A stretch of 40,052 bases of DNA from Betaproteobacteria bacterium (GTDB taxonomy: Bacteria; Pseudomonadota; Gammaproteobacteria; Burkholderiales; Ga0077523). The stretch spans positions 1 through 40,052 of the forward strand of contig JANXYG010000077.1 of the NCBI GenBank assembly GCA_025350245.1. The letters are read 5' to 3'. The position numbers and the translations under genes are program-made. Positions 9,834 to 16,458 of the stretch are shown here, in pieces (positions within the stretch are counted from its first letter, which is position 1; the number at the start of each line of letters is the position of its first letter). The notes below the pieces were generated by a model, which searched no databases, was not told where the DNA came from, and saw only the letters and a list, made by a program, of their open reading frames with translations.

Positions 9834-10700
9834 TTAGGCGCGGGTTGCGCGACGGCGACGTGCGATGGCGCCGATGGCCAGCAGACCAACGCCCATCATC
9901 GCGTAGGTTTCCGGCTCGGGCACCGAGTACACCAGCTTGCCATCGGTGTTCAGCTTCCAGCCGGCGTAGCGAAAGTTGGGCGAACCGTAGACGAACGACT
10001 TGGCATTGCCAGCACCGATGGACGAATTTTCCCAGTAGGCAGCGAACGACAGGTATTCGCCGACCGCCGCGGTGTTGTTGAAGTCGATGAAGGAATTGAA
10101 CTTCGGACCGAAGGCGCGGAAGTTGGCTGCGCCATCGCCGACGAACAGGGAACTGGCGTTGATCGCTTCGCCAGCAGCACCGGGGGTGTTGTCGCCTTCG
10201 GGACCCTGGTTGGTGTTGGTCGAAAACTTGGCGATCTCGGTGTTGGAGTTGCGCAGGGCGGAAACGAACTGCTGCGTGGCGCCCGTGGCGGTGTTGACCG
10301 TGGTCAGGAGGCGATCGCGGCCGGCGGAATCCCCACCGACGACGCTCCACACCATGTTGGCAAACGAGCCGGAACCCAGGAAAGCGACGACCTTCGGATC
10401 CAGCACCGTGATGCTGAAACCGTTGGTGTTCTTGTTGGCGCTGAAGACCGGATCAGCGATGGTCGTGTTGTCGGACAGCCAGTTGTTGACGCGACCGGCA
10501 GCAGTGCCGCCGCTGCCCGTCATGCCGCCAAGGTCGACGACCAGCGTCTTGTCGTCGCTGAAGTCATCGGTGCCACGGTTGTCATAAAGAGAAAGGAATA
10601 GTTCGCCGTTGCCGGTGGACGGCTGGGCGATCTTGGCCTGCGCGGCGCCCGCGCCGAGCGCGAGGACGACAGCAGCGATTGCGGTGAATTTGATTTGCAT
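9834..10700 (-). CDS. PEP-CTERM sorting domain-containing secreted protein
   Basis: This is a 288-residue exported protein with a C-terminal sorting signal for an exosortase, which cleaves at the Pro-Glu-Pro motif. The start at ATG 10700 is supported by an AGGAG ribosome binding site eight to twelve bases upstream and by a signal peptide (MQIKFTAIAAVVLALGAGA, cleavage near AAQA). The mature part is low in Cys and rich in Asn/Ser/Gly, with motifs such as LFLSLYDNRGTDDFSDDKT. The tail shows the full tripartite signal: VPEPETY, a hydrophobic helix (MMGVGLLAIGAIA), then RRRR. No exosortase gene is visible in the window, so the enzyme must be elsewhere. It lies downstream of the EpsA-like regulator gene and of a 437-nt gap with palindromes that may control it. 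Confidence 0.93.
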   Translation of the reverse strand: MQIKFTAIAAVVLALGAGAAQAKIAQPSTGNGELFLSLYDNRGTDDFSDDKTLVVDLGGMTGSGGTAAGRVNNWLSDNTTIADPVFSANKNTNGFSITVLDPKVVAFLGSGSFANMVWSVVGGDSAGRDRLLTTVNTATGATQQFVSALRNSNTEIAKFSTNTNQGPEGDNTPGAAGEAINASSLFVGDGAANFRAFGPKFNSFIDFNNTAAVGEYLSFAAYWENSSIGAGNAKSFVYGSPNFRYAGWKLNTDGKLVYSVPEPETYAMMGVGLLAIGAIARRRRATRA

Positions 10701-10728
10701 CTGGAATCTCCTGGTGGTTGGTCTGCTG

Positions 10729-10768
10729 GGAAGCAGAATCCCGAACAACGCCCGATACGCCTGCTTCC
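10729..10768 (-). other. Inverted repeat in the presumed 5' untranslated region of the PEP-CTERM gene
   Basis: CTGCTTCC (10761-10768) and GGAAGCAG (10729-10736) are perfectly complementary across a 24-nt spacer, 28 bases or more ahead of the PEP-CTERM start. If transcribed, it would form a leader hairpin just upstream of the ribosome binding site. Its function is unknown. Confidence 0.4.
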
Positions 10769-10977
10769 TGTGGCACGGACGATTGATGTGACTGTCGCCT
10801 CGCACCTTCAAAAATACCGCCTACCCATGACATTCCTCGCATCGGGTTCGAGTGCTGCGATGGTCCGAATCAACCACGTCGCAGATGTGCCACACGCGGA
10901 CGGCGGACCGAAGTTGTATGTCCTCGCATATGTTCGGTTTTCAACATTGCAGGAGCGTGACGTTGATGCGCTGCGGT

Positions 10978-10997
10978 CATGAGCCGTTCGACTCATG
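10978..10997. promoter_or_regulatory. Imperfect palindrome 1, candidate operator
   Basis: The 20-base stretch CATGAGCCGTTCGACTCATG is a dyad with six perfectly paired outer bases on each side and one inner mismatch. It shares the core TGAGCCGTTCG with the palindrome at 11064-11079. It lies about 280 bases upstream of the PEP-CTERM start and is a candidate regulator-binding site. Which protein binds is not known. Confidence 0.4.
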
Positions 10998-11063
10998 GCA
11001 ACTTGTCGGTTCACGAAGTTCAGATGCCATGGCAATGTGTCGTCGGTGAAAGACGGCACTTCA

Positions 11064-11079
11064 TGAGCCGTTCGGCTCA
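11064..11079. promoter_or_regulatory. Palindrome 2, candidate operator
   Basis: TGAGCCGTTCGGCTCA is a 7+7 bp perfect dyad around TT. Its centre is 84 bp from the centre of the related palindrome at 10978-10997, close to eight helical turns, which would place both on the same DNA face. Confidence 0.4.
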
Positions 11080-11107
11080 CTACCCGGAATAGTCCGAACC
11101 GCTCATC

Positions 11108-11133
11108 TCAATCCTGCAAGGATTGAAGTTTTT
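11108..11133 (+). terminator. Rightward terminator-like hairpin with T-run
   Basis: On the plus strand, TCAATCC pairs with GGATTGA (7 bp, loop TGCAA), followed by AG and five Ts. Polarity is rightward, whereas the flanking genes are leftward. It lies just beyond the stop of the EpsA-like gene, where the stem alone may also serve as a 3' end for that leftward transcript. Confidence 0.5.
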
Positions 11134-11137
11134 CGGA

Positions 11138-11914
11138 CTAGGACGCTCCGGACTTGATGACCTGGAGCGAAATCCCGCGTGCGACGGCCTGCGCACGGTT
11201 CTGGACGTTCAGTTTCTTGAGGATCTTCTGCACGTGGTTCTTCACGGTGAGCGGGCTGATGTCGAGGATGTGGCCGATCTCGAGGTTGCTCTTGCCATCG
11301 CGCACCCACTGCAGGATCTCGGTCTCGCGCGCGGTGATCACCTTGTTGTTCGGCGGTGGTTCGTACTGTTCGAGGCGCTCGTTCGCGAGCATGCGGATGA
11401 ACGCCGAATGGATGTGCGGGACCAGCAGCTCCAGCACGTAGACCAGCCGATCTGACAATGGCTGCGGCAGGTTGGCGAAGATGAAGTGGGTGCTCGGGTG
11501 CCCCGACACGAGCGGCATGCCATGCACCACGAGGTTCGGGAACGCGTACTTGAACAGGGAACTTTCGAAGCGTCGATAGATGCTGGAATCGCGATCCGAG
11601 TTGCACAGCAGCAGCGGTTTCTCGCCGCGCTCGGCCCAGGCCCGAATCGCCTGAATCGCCAGACCGCTATCGGGGTCGTTGATGCCCTCGACATCCTGCC
11701 CGGGCAGTGGATAGCTCGCAAAGTGCTCGACCAGGAGCGAACGCCGGGCGAAGTCGCCATAGGCGCAGATCATGACTTCGTGCGGGATCAGGCTCTGGAG
11801 CTGCCCCTGCACCCAGAGGAAGAACTGGCTCTTGCGCCTGACGTCGAACGATCCGTGCACCACGTGCATGAAGCGTTCGACATCGCGAGGCGAGAGCGTG
11901 ACGACGGCGGTCAT
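11138..11914 (-). CDS. epsA: EpsA-like LuxR-family transcriptional regulator
   Basis: This is a 258-residue DNA-binding protein from ATG 11914. The N-terminal part (from TLSPRDVERFMHVVHGSFDV, then FFLWVQGQLQSLIPHEVMIC) matches my recollection of the EpsA type of PEP-CTERM/exopolysaccharide-associated LuxR regulators. The C-terminal part is a typical LuxR helix-turn-helix: ITARETEILQWVRDGKSNLE, then IGHILDISPLTVKNHVQKIL and LNVQNRAQAVARG. The sensory half has no obvious autoinducer or receiver motifs. Its placement next to a PEP-CTERM gene, with palindromes between them, fits control of surface-protein or polysaccharide genes, but the targets are inferred. A longer frame reaches 12001 without support. 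No strong ribosome binding site is seen at 11914. Other LuxR families remain possible, although the EpsA resemblance is good. Confidence 0.83.
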   Translation of the reverse strand: MTAVVTLSPRDVERFMHVVHGSFDVRRKSQFFLWVQGQLQSLIPHEVMICAYGDFARRSLLVEHFASYPLPGQDVEGINDPDSGLAIQAIRAWAERGEKPLLLCNSDRDSSIYRRFESSLFKYAFPNLVVHGMPLVSGHPSTHFIFANLPQPLSDRLVYVLELLVPHIHSAFIRMLANERLEQYEPPPNNKVITARETEILQWVRDGKSNLEIGHILDISPLTVKNHVQKILKKLNVQNRAQAVARGISLQVIKSGAS

Positions 11915-12065
11915 GACAATGCGTGGCAAGGATGCGGACGCATGGGTCGGCGAAACTCCGATGGTCAACGGTCCGACCTCGGGGAATGCCCGGTCGCGCA
12001 CCGACAGCGTCGCAGTGTGACGACCGACTGTTACAGCCCCGTGGATGTTTTGCGACAGCGACCGG

Positions 12066-12118
12066 TGACGCCTTCCCCCTTGAGGGGGCGCAGCATCCTC
12101 GGGAGACCCTGTGGTGCT
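12066..12118 (-). repeat. Dispersed hairpin repeat, copy A (truncated)
   Basis: This copy is inverted relative to the copies at 15797, 15881, 24049 and 28785. It holds the core hairpin CCCCCTTGAGGGGG and the arm matching CACAGGGTCTCCCGAGGATG on the complementary strand. It lacks the GCGCAGCCTGGGGGTGGGC arm. It lies in the 211-nt gap between the ankyrin lipoprotein stop and the epsA start. Confidence 0.75.
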
Positions 12119-12125
12119 GCCGCCG

Positions 12126-12968
12126 TCAGTCCAGGCTGTCCACCGAGAGGGTTCCGACCTTGGCGCCAGCGGTCACGAGATCGGCGGCGGCCACCTTGTC
12201 GCGCCGGAACACGGCCCAGTACAGCGGCGAGAACCGATCCCTGCCCAGGAGGTTGGGGTCGGCACCGGCATCGAGCAACGCCCGCATCGCTTCGACCTGA
12301 GCACCGCGCACCGCCAGGATCAGTGGCTGCCAGCCGTTGCGGTCACGACGGGTGGTGTCGGCGCCATGGTCGAGCAACTGGCGGGCGATGCCGGTGCGAC
12401 CCAGCCGCGCTGCGATGTGCAATGGCGTCGATCCGTCCGCCTGCTGAAGGTCGGGACTCGCGCCGCCGTCGAGCAGCAGGCGCACCACGTGATCGTGACC
12501 GCCGACCACCGCCGCGCCCAGAGCGCTCATGCCATCGGCACCGATCTGATCCGCGCTGCCGCCGTTGTCCAGCAACGCTCGGGTGGCTTCGACCTGCCCG
12601 CTGCCCGCCGCCGCCACCACCGGCTTTCTGCCGTCGGCGGCGGCCGCGTTCGGGCTGGCGCCGGCGCCAAGCAATGCCTTGATGCCCTTGACGTCTGCCG
12701 CGGCGGCGGCCCGTACCAGTTCATCCTGCTGCCCGAACGGACGGTGGCCGGGTCGCTCGCTCAGGTTCGATCGCACGACGACGAGATCGCTCGCCATCGC
12801 CGGCCGGCCGAGACGTTCGCGTGGTATTGCCTCACCCCCGGATTCCAGAAAGTGCGGCGGGTCGCCCGCCTTCGGGGCCGTGGCACAGCCAGCACCCAGG
12901 GCGGAAGCGAGCAGTAACGCGGGGAAGGCAAGAGTCCGGAGGTCGGTCACGAGAGGAGCAGGATTCAC
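12126..12968 (-). CDS. Ankyrin-repeat lipoprotein
   Basis: This is a 280-residue protein with an N-terminal lipoprotein-like signal (FPALLLASALGAGC, Cys 28) and about six ankyrin repeats spanning residues 81-270. Clear repeats include ADGSTPLHIAARLGRTGIAR and HGADTTRRDRNGWQPLILAV. Ankyrin repeats bind proteins; the partner is unknown. The -3 residue of the lipobox is Gly rather than the usual Leu, so the lipid anchor is likely but not certain. The start used is GTG 12968; GTG 12950 is an alternative, and neither has a visible ribosome binding site. The gene follows the last pseudopilin of the secretion operon after only 43 nt and has the same orientation, so it may be the operon's last cistron. 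Confidence 0.82.
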   Translation of the reverse strand: MNPAPLVTDLRTLAFPALLLASALGAGCATAPKAGDPPHFLESGGEAIPRERLGRPAMASDLVVVRSNLSERPGHRPFGQQDELVRAAAAADVKGIKALLGAGASPNAAAADGRKPVVAAAGSGQVEATRALLDNGGSADQIGADGMSALGAAVVGGHDHVVRLLLDGGASPDLQQADGSTPLHIAARLGRTGIARQLLDHGADTTRRDRNGWQPLILAVRGAQVEAMRALLDAGADPNLLGRDRFSPLYWAVFRRDKVAAADLVTAGAKVGTLSVDSLD

Positions 12969-13011
12969 GGGCTTGGCAGGAAACGTCGGGCGTTGGATGA
13001 AAGCGGCGGAC

Positions 13012-13743
13012 CTACTGTTTTAGCGGCGGCATGTTACCGCCATGATTGCAGGCGTTCTGGCGTAACGCGGCACTGCGCAGACAGTCGAAGCGCTTGGCCA
13101 CCTCGGCGATGCCGAAGCAGGCTGCCGTCTCGGACTCGCGCTGCACCGAACAGCGATCGGTCGGGCGCTTCGGTGGCGGCGGCTCGGGCACCACGACCGC
13201 CGTCACCTCAGGCGCGCCGGGAGCACCGAGCATTTCCGGTGACGCCATGATGGCGCCTCCGCCTTCGCCGCCCGTCGTCGCGCCACCGAGGGACATGAAG
13301 CGCCAGTCGCTGTAGCTGCCGGCATCCGCGAACGCATCTTCACCCTTGCCGAACCCGGTCTGGCGCATGGGCTTGCCGGGCGCAAGGCTATAGACGCCGG
13401 TGATGCGATCGCCCAGTTTGATCAGTCCCCAGGGTTCACCGACGATGGCGAACGGATCGGGATACAAACGCCGCAGATAGCGCCGCACCTGCGGCTGCCG
13501 CCGATCGAGCAGCAGATCGTCGAGCGACTTCGGAAATTCGCCCACGCCCGACGAGTTCTTGAAGTAGCGCTCGATCGCCTCGCGGTACTCGCGCCCCGCG
13601 AACAGCAGTTGCGCTTCCTTTTCGCGCTGGGCAGTGGTGCGCCAGACCTCGCCCGCCGCCGCGAGCGCGATGCCCATGGCCACCACCATGAACAGCACGG
13701 CGAGATAGGTGAACCCGGCATCGCGTCGCGGCTGCGGTCGCAT
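13012..13743 (-). CDS. Large pseudopilin lacking Glu+5 (GspK-like position in the operon)
   Basis: This is a 243-residue type IV pilin-like protein of the secretion operon. Its N-terminus has a short basic leader ending in Gly, then FTYLAVLFMVVAMGIALAA, a class III signal cut by prepilin peptidase. Position +5 of the mature protein is Ala, not the usual Glu. In type II secretion the tip pseudopilin GspK is the one known to lack Glu+5, so a tip or initiator role is an inference. The globular part has a GspG-like segment (REYREAIERYFKNSSGVGEF, then FPKSLDDLLLD). The tail has four cysteines (DRCSVQRESETAACFG, RFDCLRSAALRQNAC) that may form disulphides. ATG 13743 lies 4 nt after the stop of the preceding broken gene, with a GGAG upstream. 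GTG/ATG starts slightly upstream (13764) would overlap that gene. Confidence 0.82.
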   Translation of the reverse strand: MRPQPRRDAGFTYLAVLFMVVAMGIALAAAGEVWRTTAQREKEAQLLFAGREYREAIERYFKNSSGVGEFPKSLDDLLLDRRQPQVRRYLRRLYPDPFAIVGEPWGLIKLGDRITGVYSLAPGKPMRQTGFGKGEDAFADAGSYSDWRFMSLGGATTGGEGGGAIMASPEMLGAPGAPEVTAVVVPEPPPPKRPTDRCSVQRESETAACFGIAEVAKRFDCLRSAALRQNACNHGGNMPPLKQ

Positions 13744-13747
13744 GCGA

Positions 13748-15362
13748 TCAACGCTCCGCGACATCGCCGAAGCCCGCGATTTCCCGGACCAGCGCCGCCA
13801 CCATCTCGTTCACGACACCGGCCCAGTCGCCGGGCGCGGATTGCCGGAACACCCGCAGAGTCGGATACCAGGGGCTGTCGCCGCGGTCGAGCAGCCAGCG
13901 CCAGTCGGTATCGAAGCGATTGAACAGCCACACCGGGCGCCCGAGCGCGCCGGCCAGATGCGCCACGGCGGTATCGACCGAAAGAATCAGGTCGAGATTC
14001 ATCATCAACGCCGCGGTCTCGGAAAAATCGCTCAGCTCGGCGTCGAAGCGCTCGAGGCGCAAACCATCGTCGGCATCATCGGCCGGTCGCATGGCAAGCC
14101 CTTTCTGCAAGCTCACAAACGTGACCCCGGCGAGCGCGGCAAATGGTTGCAGCAAATCGAAAGGCAGACTGCGCCGCGCATCGGCGCGGTACTCGGGATT
14201 GCCGGCCCAGGCGATGCCTACCTTGAGTCCGGGCAGCGCGGCGACCCGCGAGCGGTCCGCCATCCCAACGCTCGCGTTTGAGCCGGGCACTGTAGACCCC
14301 GGCCCCCGGATCCTCCAACCGCGCTTCATAGCGCCGCCATCCCTCGGCGTAGCGACCCTGCAGCAGATGCAGTTGCGCGAGCGTCCATTGCGCCGTGTGC
14401 AACGCCGGTTTCAAGTCACAGCTTCGCTCCATCGCGACCGCCGCCGCGGCATGCGCGCCACGCCGCAACAGCACCCGGCCCAGATTGAAGTGCACCTCGG
14501 CGTAGTCGGCGCGCAGCGCCAATGCCGCATCGAAGTGCGCCTGCGCGGCATCGAGGTCGTCGAGTTCGTAGTACAGGTTGCCAAGACTGTTGCGCATCTC
14601 GGGCGAGTCGGGCGCGCGCTCGGCGGCCCGCACCAGGATCGGTGCCGCCTGCGCCGCTCGACCGGCCTCGACCAGCACCGCGCCGTAGTCGTGCAGGGCC
14701 TCGGGGTCAGCCGGCAGCGCGGCCGCGGCAGCGGCGTGGAAATGAACCGCCTCGTCCCAATGTTCTTGTTCGCGCAGCGTTCCGCCCAGACCCCATGCCG
14801 CGTGGCCATCGGCACCCGCACCGAGAAAGCGCGTGAACTCGGCGATCGCCTGGTCATGGCGTTGCAGGTCGGCGTAGGCCATGCCGAGGTTGAAGTGCAC
14901 GTCACCGAGCGACGGATCGAGTCGCAGGGCCTTGCCGAAGCTCGCGATGGCCGCTTTGAAACGACCCTCCTCGCACAGGGCGTTGCCCAGATTCATCACG
15001 AACTGCGCCTCACCTGGGCGCAGCGCGATGGCACGATTCAACAGTTGGTTCGACCGGCCGTACTGGCCAGCCCGGCAGGCGATGATGCCGAGCAGATTGA
15101 GCGCGTCGACATGATTCGCGTCGACGCCGAGGATGCGCTGAGCGTGCTCCGCGGCCGTCCGCTCGTCATCGCGCTCGAACGCCTCGATCGCCAGACGGAA
15201 CCATCCCGCGAGCACCGCCGGATCAGCGGCCCGAAGCGCGACTGGTGCCGCTGCCGCGGGTTCGGGTTGCGCCCCATGGCAGCGCTTGAACTTGCGACCA
15301 CTCCCGCACGGGCAGGGATCGTTGCGGCCAACCGGAGTGGCCGCCCGCATGGCACTCACCAT
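13748..15362 (-). pseudogene. Broken SEC-C/TPR/glycosyltransferase-9-like gene (internal deletion and frameshift)
   Basis: The ATG at 15362 overlaps the preceding pseudopilin stop (ATGGTGA). The first frame carries a SEC-C zinc motif (NDPCPCGSGRKFKRCH, residues 14-29) and about eight TPR repeats, reaching RWDGGPLAGR near 14240. From there this frame is nonsense and stops at 14076. A second frame, one register off, resumes with LPGLKVGIAWAGNPEYRADA, then FVSLQKG, LILSVDTAVAHLAGALGRPV and DWRWLLDRGDSPWYP, ending at 13748. Those are the C-terminal motifs of heptosyltransferase-like TPR proteins. In intact relatives I expect roughly 100-140 residues between LAGR and LKVGIAWAGNP. Here there are only a few, so a central block appears deleted and the frame changed. 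A true mutation or an assembly/sequencing error are both possible. The TPR part alone might still be made (428 residues to 14076). Confidence 0.8.
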
Positions 15363-15760
15363 TTCGAGAACGCGGTACCGTCGAGGCCGGTACCCTCGGC
15401 ACCGCTCTGGATGTCGTAGACCTTGCCCTGGGTGCCCGGCGGCGGCGGCAGCAGGATCCACGAATCGGTGCGGTCGGTGACGGGGTCCGCCGGCACGCTG
15501 CGCAGGTAGCGGCGCTTGACCAGGTCGTCGAGATCGGGCGGATAGCGGCCGGTGTCGGCGTAGTACTTGTCGATGGCCTCGCGCATCACTGTGAGGTCCT
15601 CGCGCAGCACCGCCTGCTTCGATCGCTCCACATTCTGGAAATAGCGCGGCGCCGCCAGCGCCAGCAGCAGCGCGATCACGGCCATGACCACCATCAGCTC
15701 GATCAGCGTGAAGCCGATACCCGCCCGCCGCAATCCAACTGGTGCCGCGCGTTGCGGCAC
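15356..15760 (-). CDS. GspG-like type II secretion pseudopilin
   Basis: This is a prepilin-type protein of about 134 residues. The class III signal is GFTLIELMVVMAVIALLLAL, with the cleavable Gly and Glu+5 both present. It is followed by the amphipathic helix and the GspG-type segment AIDKYYADTGRYPPDLDDLV. The C-terminal part GTQGKVYDIQSGAEGTGLDG resembles the GspG calcium-loop region. The exact start is uncertain: GTG 15760 gives a 15-residue leader and TTG 15733 a 6-residue one, and neither has a good ribosome binding site. The longer open frame to 15964 is translation of two hairpin repeats and is not believed. Its stop overlaps the start of the following TPR gene, so those two are coupled. 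Confidence 0.86.
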   Translation of the reverse strand: MPQRAAPVGLRRAGIGFTLIELMVVMAVIALLLALAAPRYFQNVERSKQAVLREDLTVMREAIDKYYADTGRYPPDLDDLVKRRYLRSVPADPVTDRTDSWILLPPPPGTQGKVYDIQSGAEGTGLDGTAFSKW

Positions 15761-15796
15761 ATCGAGTGAAGTACCGGTGAAAAACGGAGGGGCAGC

Positions 15797-15872
15797 GCCC
15801 ACAGGGTCCCCCGAGGACGCTGCGCCCCCTTGGAGGGGGAAGGCGGAGCGCAAGCGCAGCCTGGGGGTGGGC
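15797..15872. repeat. Dispersed hairpin repeat, copy B1
   Basis: This is the most complete copy. Nested complementary segments are GCCCAC (15797) with GTGGGC (15867-15872), CCCCC (15808) with GGGGG (15863), GCTGCGC (15819) with GCGCAGC (15854), and a central CCCCCT with AGGGGG (15825-15839). As RNA or single-stranded DNA it could form one long interrupted hairpin. Confidence 0.85.
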
Positions 15873-15880
15873 GTGCACCT

Positions 15881-15954
15881 GCCCACAGGGTCCCCCGAGG
15901 ACGCTGCGCCCCCTTGGGGGGAAGGCGAAGCGCAGCGCAGTCTGGGGGGGGCGT
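15881..15954. repeat. Dispersed hairpin repeat, copy B2 (tandem with B1)
   Basis: This is a second copy in the same orientation 9 nt after B1, sharing the stretch CCCACAGGGTCCCCCGAGGA and the core CCCCCTTGGGGGG. The pair fills most of the 197-nt gap between two pseudopilin genes of an otherwise tightly packed operon. Confidence 0.85.
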
Positions 15955-15957
15955 CCA

Positions 15958-16458
15958 CTACCATTGGCGGTAAGGGACACCGTTGAGGCCGGTGCCTTCA
16001 TTGAGCGAGTAGACATCAAACACGTCATTACCTTCGGCCGGACGATCCGGCGGACTCGCATAGGAGCGCCGGCCCCAGGTGCGCCACGCCGGCGTCGTGG
16101 CATCGGCGTAAAACGGGTCGCGCGGCAGGCGGCGCATCAGATAGATGGTCGCGGACTTAGCCGACTTCGCATCGCGCACACCCTCATCGAGCACCCGCAG
16201 ATCGGGCGGGTAGCCTGAAGAGTCGGCCTTCTTCTCGATGCGGCCGTTCTCGGTGGCGCGTTTGTAGGCATCGATCGCCGTGCGGATCTGCCGCAGGGCA
16301 ACGCGCAGGTCCTGCTCCCTGGAACGGCGTTGCGTCAGTTCCAGCAGGGGCACGGCGCCGCTCACCAGGATGCCGAGAATCGCCACCGCGATCATCAGCT
16401 CCATCAGGGTAAAGCCGCGCGAGTGCCGCGGGCCGCGCGCGGTACCGATACCGCTCAC
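15958..16458 (-). CDS. GspG-like type II secretion pseudopilin
   Basis: This 166-residue pseudopilin begins with a GTG whose first bases overlap the stop of the secretin gene (GTGA), a sign of translational coupling. The prepilin signal is RGFTLMELMIAVAILGILVS, with Gly -1 and Glu +5, followed by a polar helix (RRSREQDLRVALRQIRTAID). A GspG-like core follows (SSGYPPDLRVLDEGV, LPRDPFYADA), and then FDVYSLNEGTGLNGVPY near the end. The C-terminus (GTGLNGVPYRQW) closely parallels that of the next pseudopilin (GTGLDGTAFSKW), so the two look like diverged duplicates. It acts in the inner membrane and pseudopilus after cleavage by a prepilin peptidase, which is not encoded in this window. Confidence 0.9.
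   Translation of the reverse strand: MSGIGTARGPRHSRGFTLMELMIAVAILGILVSGAVPLLELTQRRSREQDLRVALRQIRTAIDAYKRATENGRIEKKADSSGYPPDLRVLDEGVRDAKSAKSATIYLMRRLPRDPFYADATTPAWRTWGRRSYASPPDRPAEGNDVFDVYSLNEGTGLNGVPYRQW

Larger units (their letters stand above)
10701..11137. other. Gene-free 437-nt region between the PEP-CTERM gene and the EpsA-like regulator
   Basis: No convincing coding frame is seen on either strand. The stretch holds an 8-bp inverted repeat close to the PEP-CTERM start, two related palindromes, a direct repeat of CATGGCAA-NN(N)-TGTCG type (about 10994 and 11028), and a plus-strand hairpin with a T-run at its right end. It probably contains the PEP-CTERM promoter and regulator sites. No clear sigma-70 or sigma-54 promoter could be picked out. 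Confidence 0.6.

Noticed and set aside
10748-10790. Sigma-54-like sequence TGGCAC..TTGA on the plus strand near 10770
   Set aside because: The spacing is one base too long, the GC of the -12 element is missing, and the orientation is opposite to the gene it might serve.
15797-15954. Tandem repeats considered as a CRISPR array
   Set aside because: There are only two adjacent units, the spacer is 9 nt, and the same unit occurs singly elsewhere in gaps between genes.
15761-15964. N-terminal extension of the pseudopilin gene to 15964
   Set aside because: The extension is only the translation of two hairpin repeats (SSGDPVG appears twice); the pilin leader begins much later.
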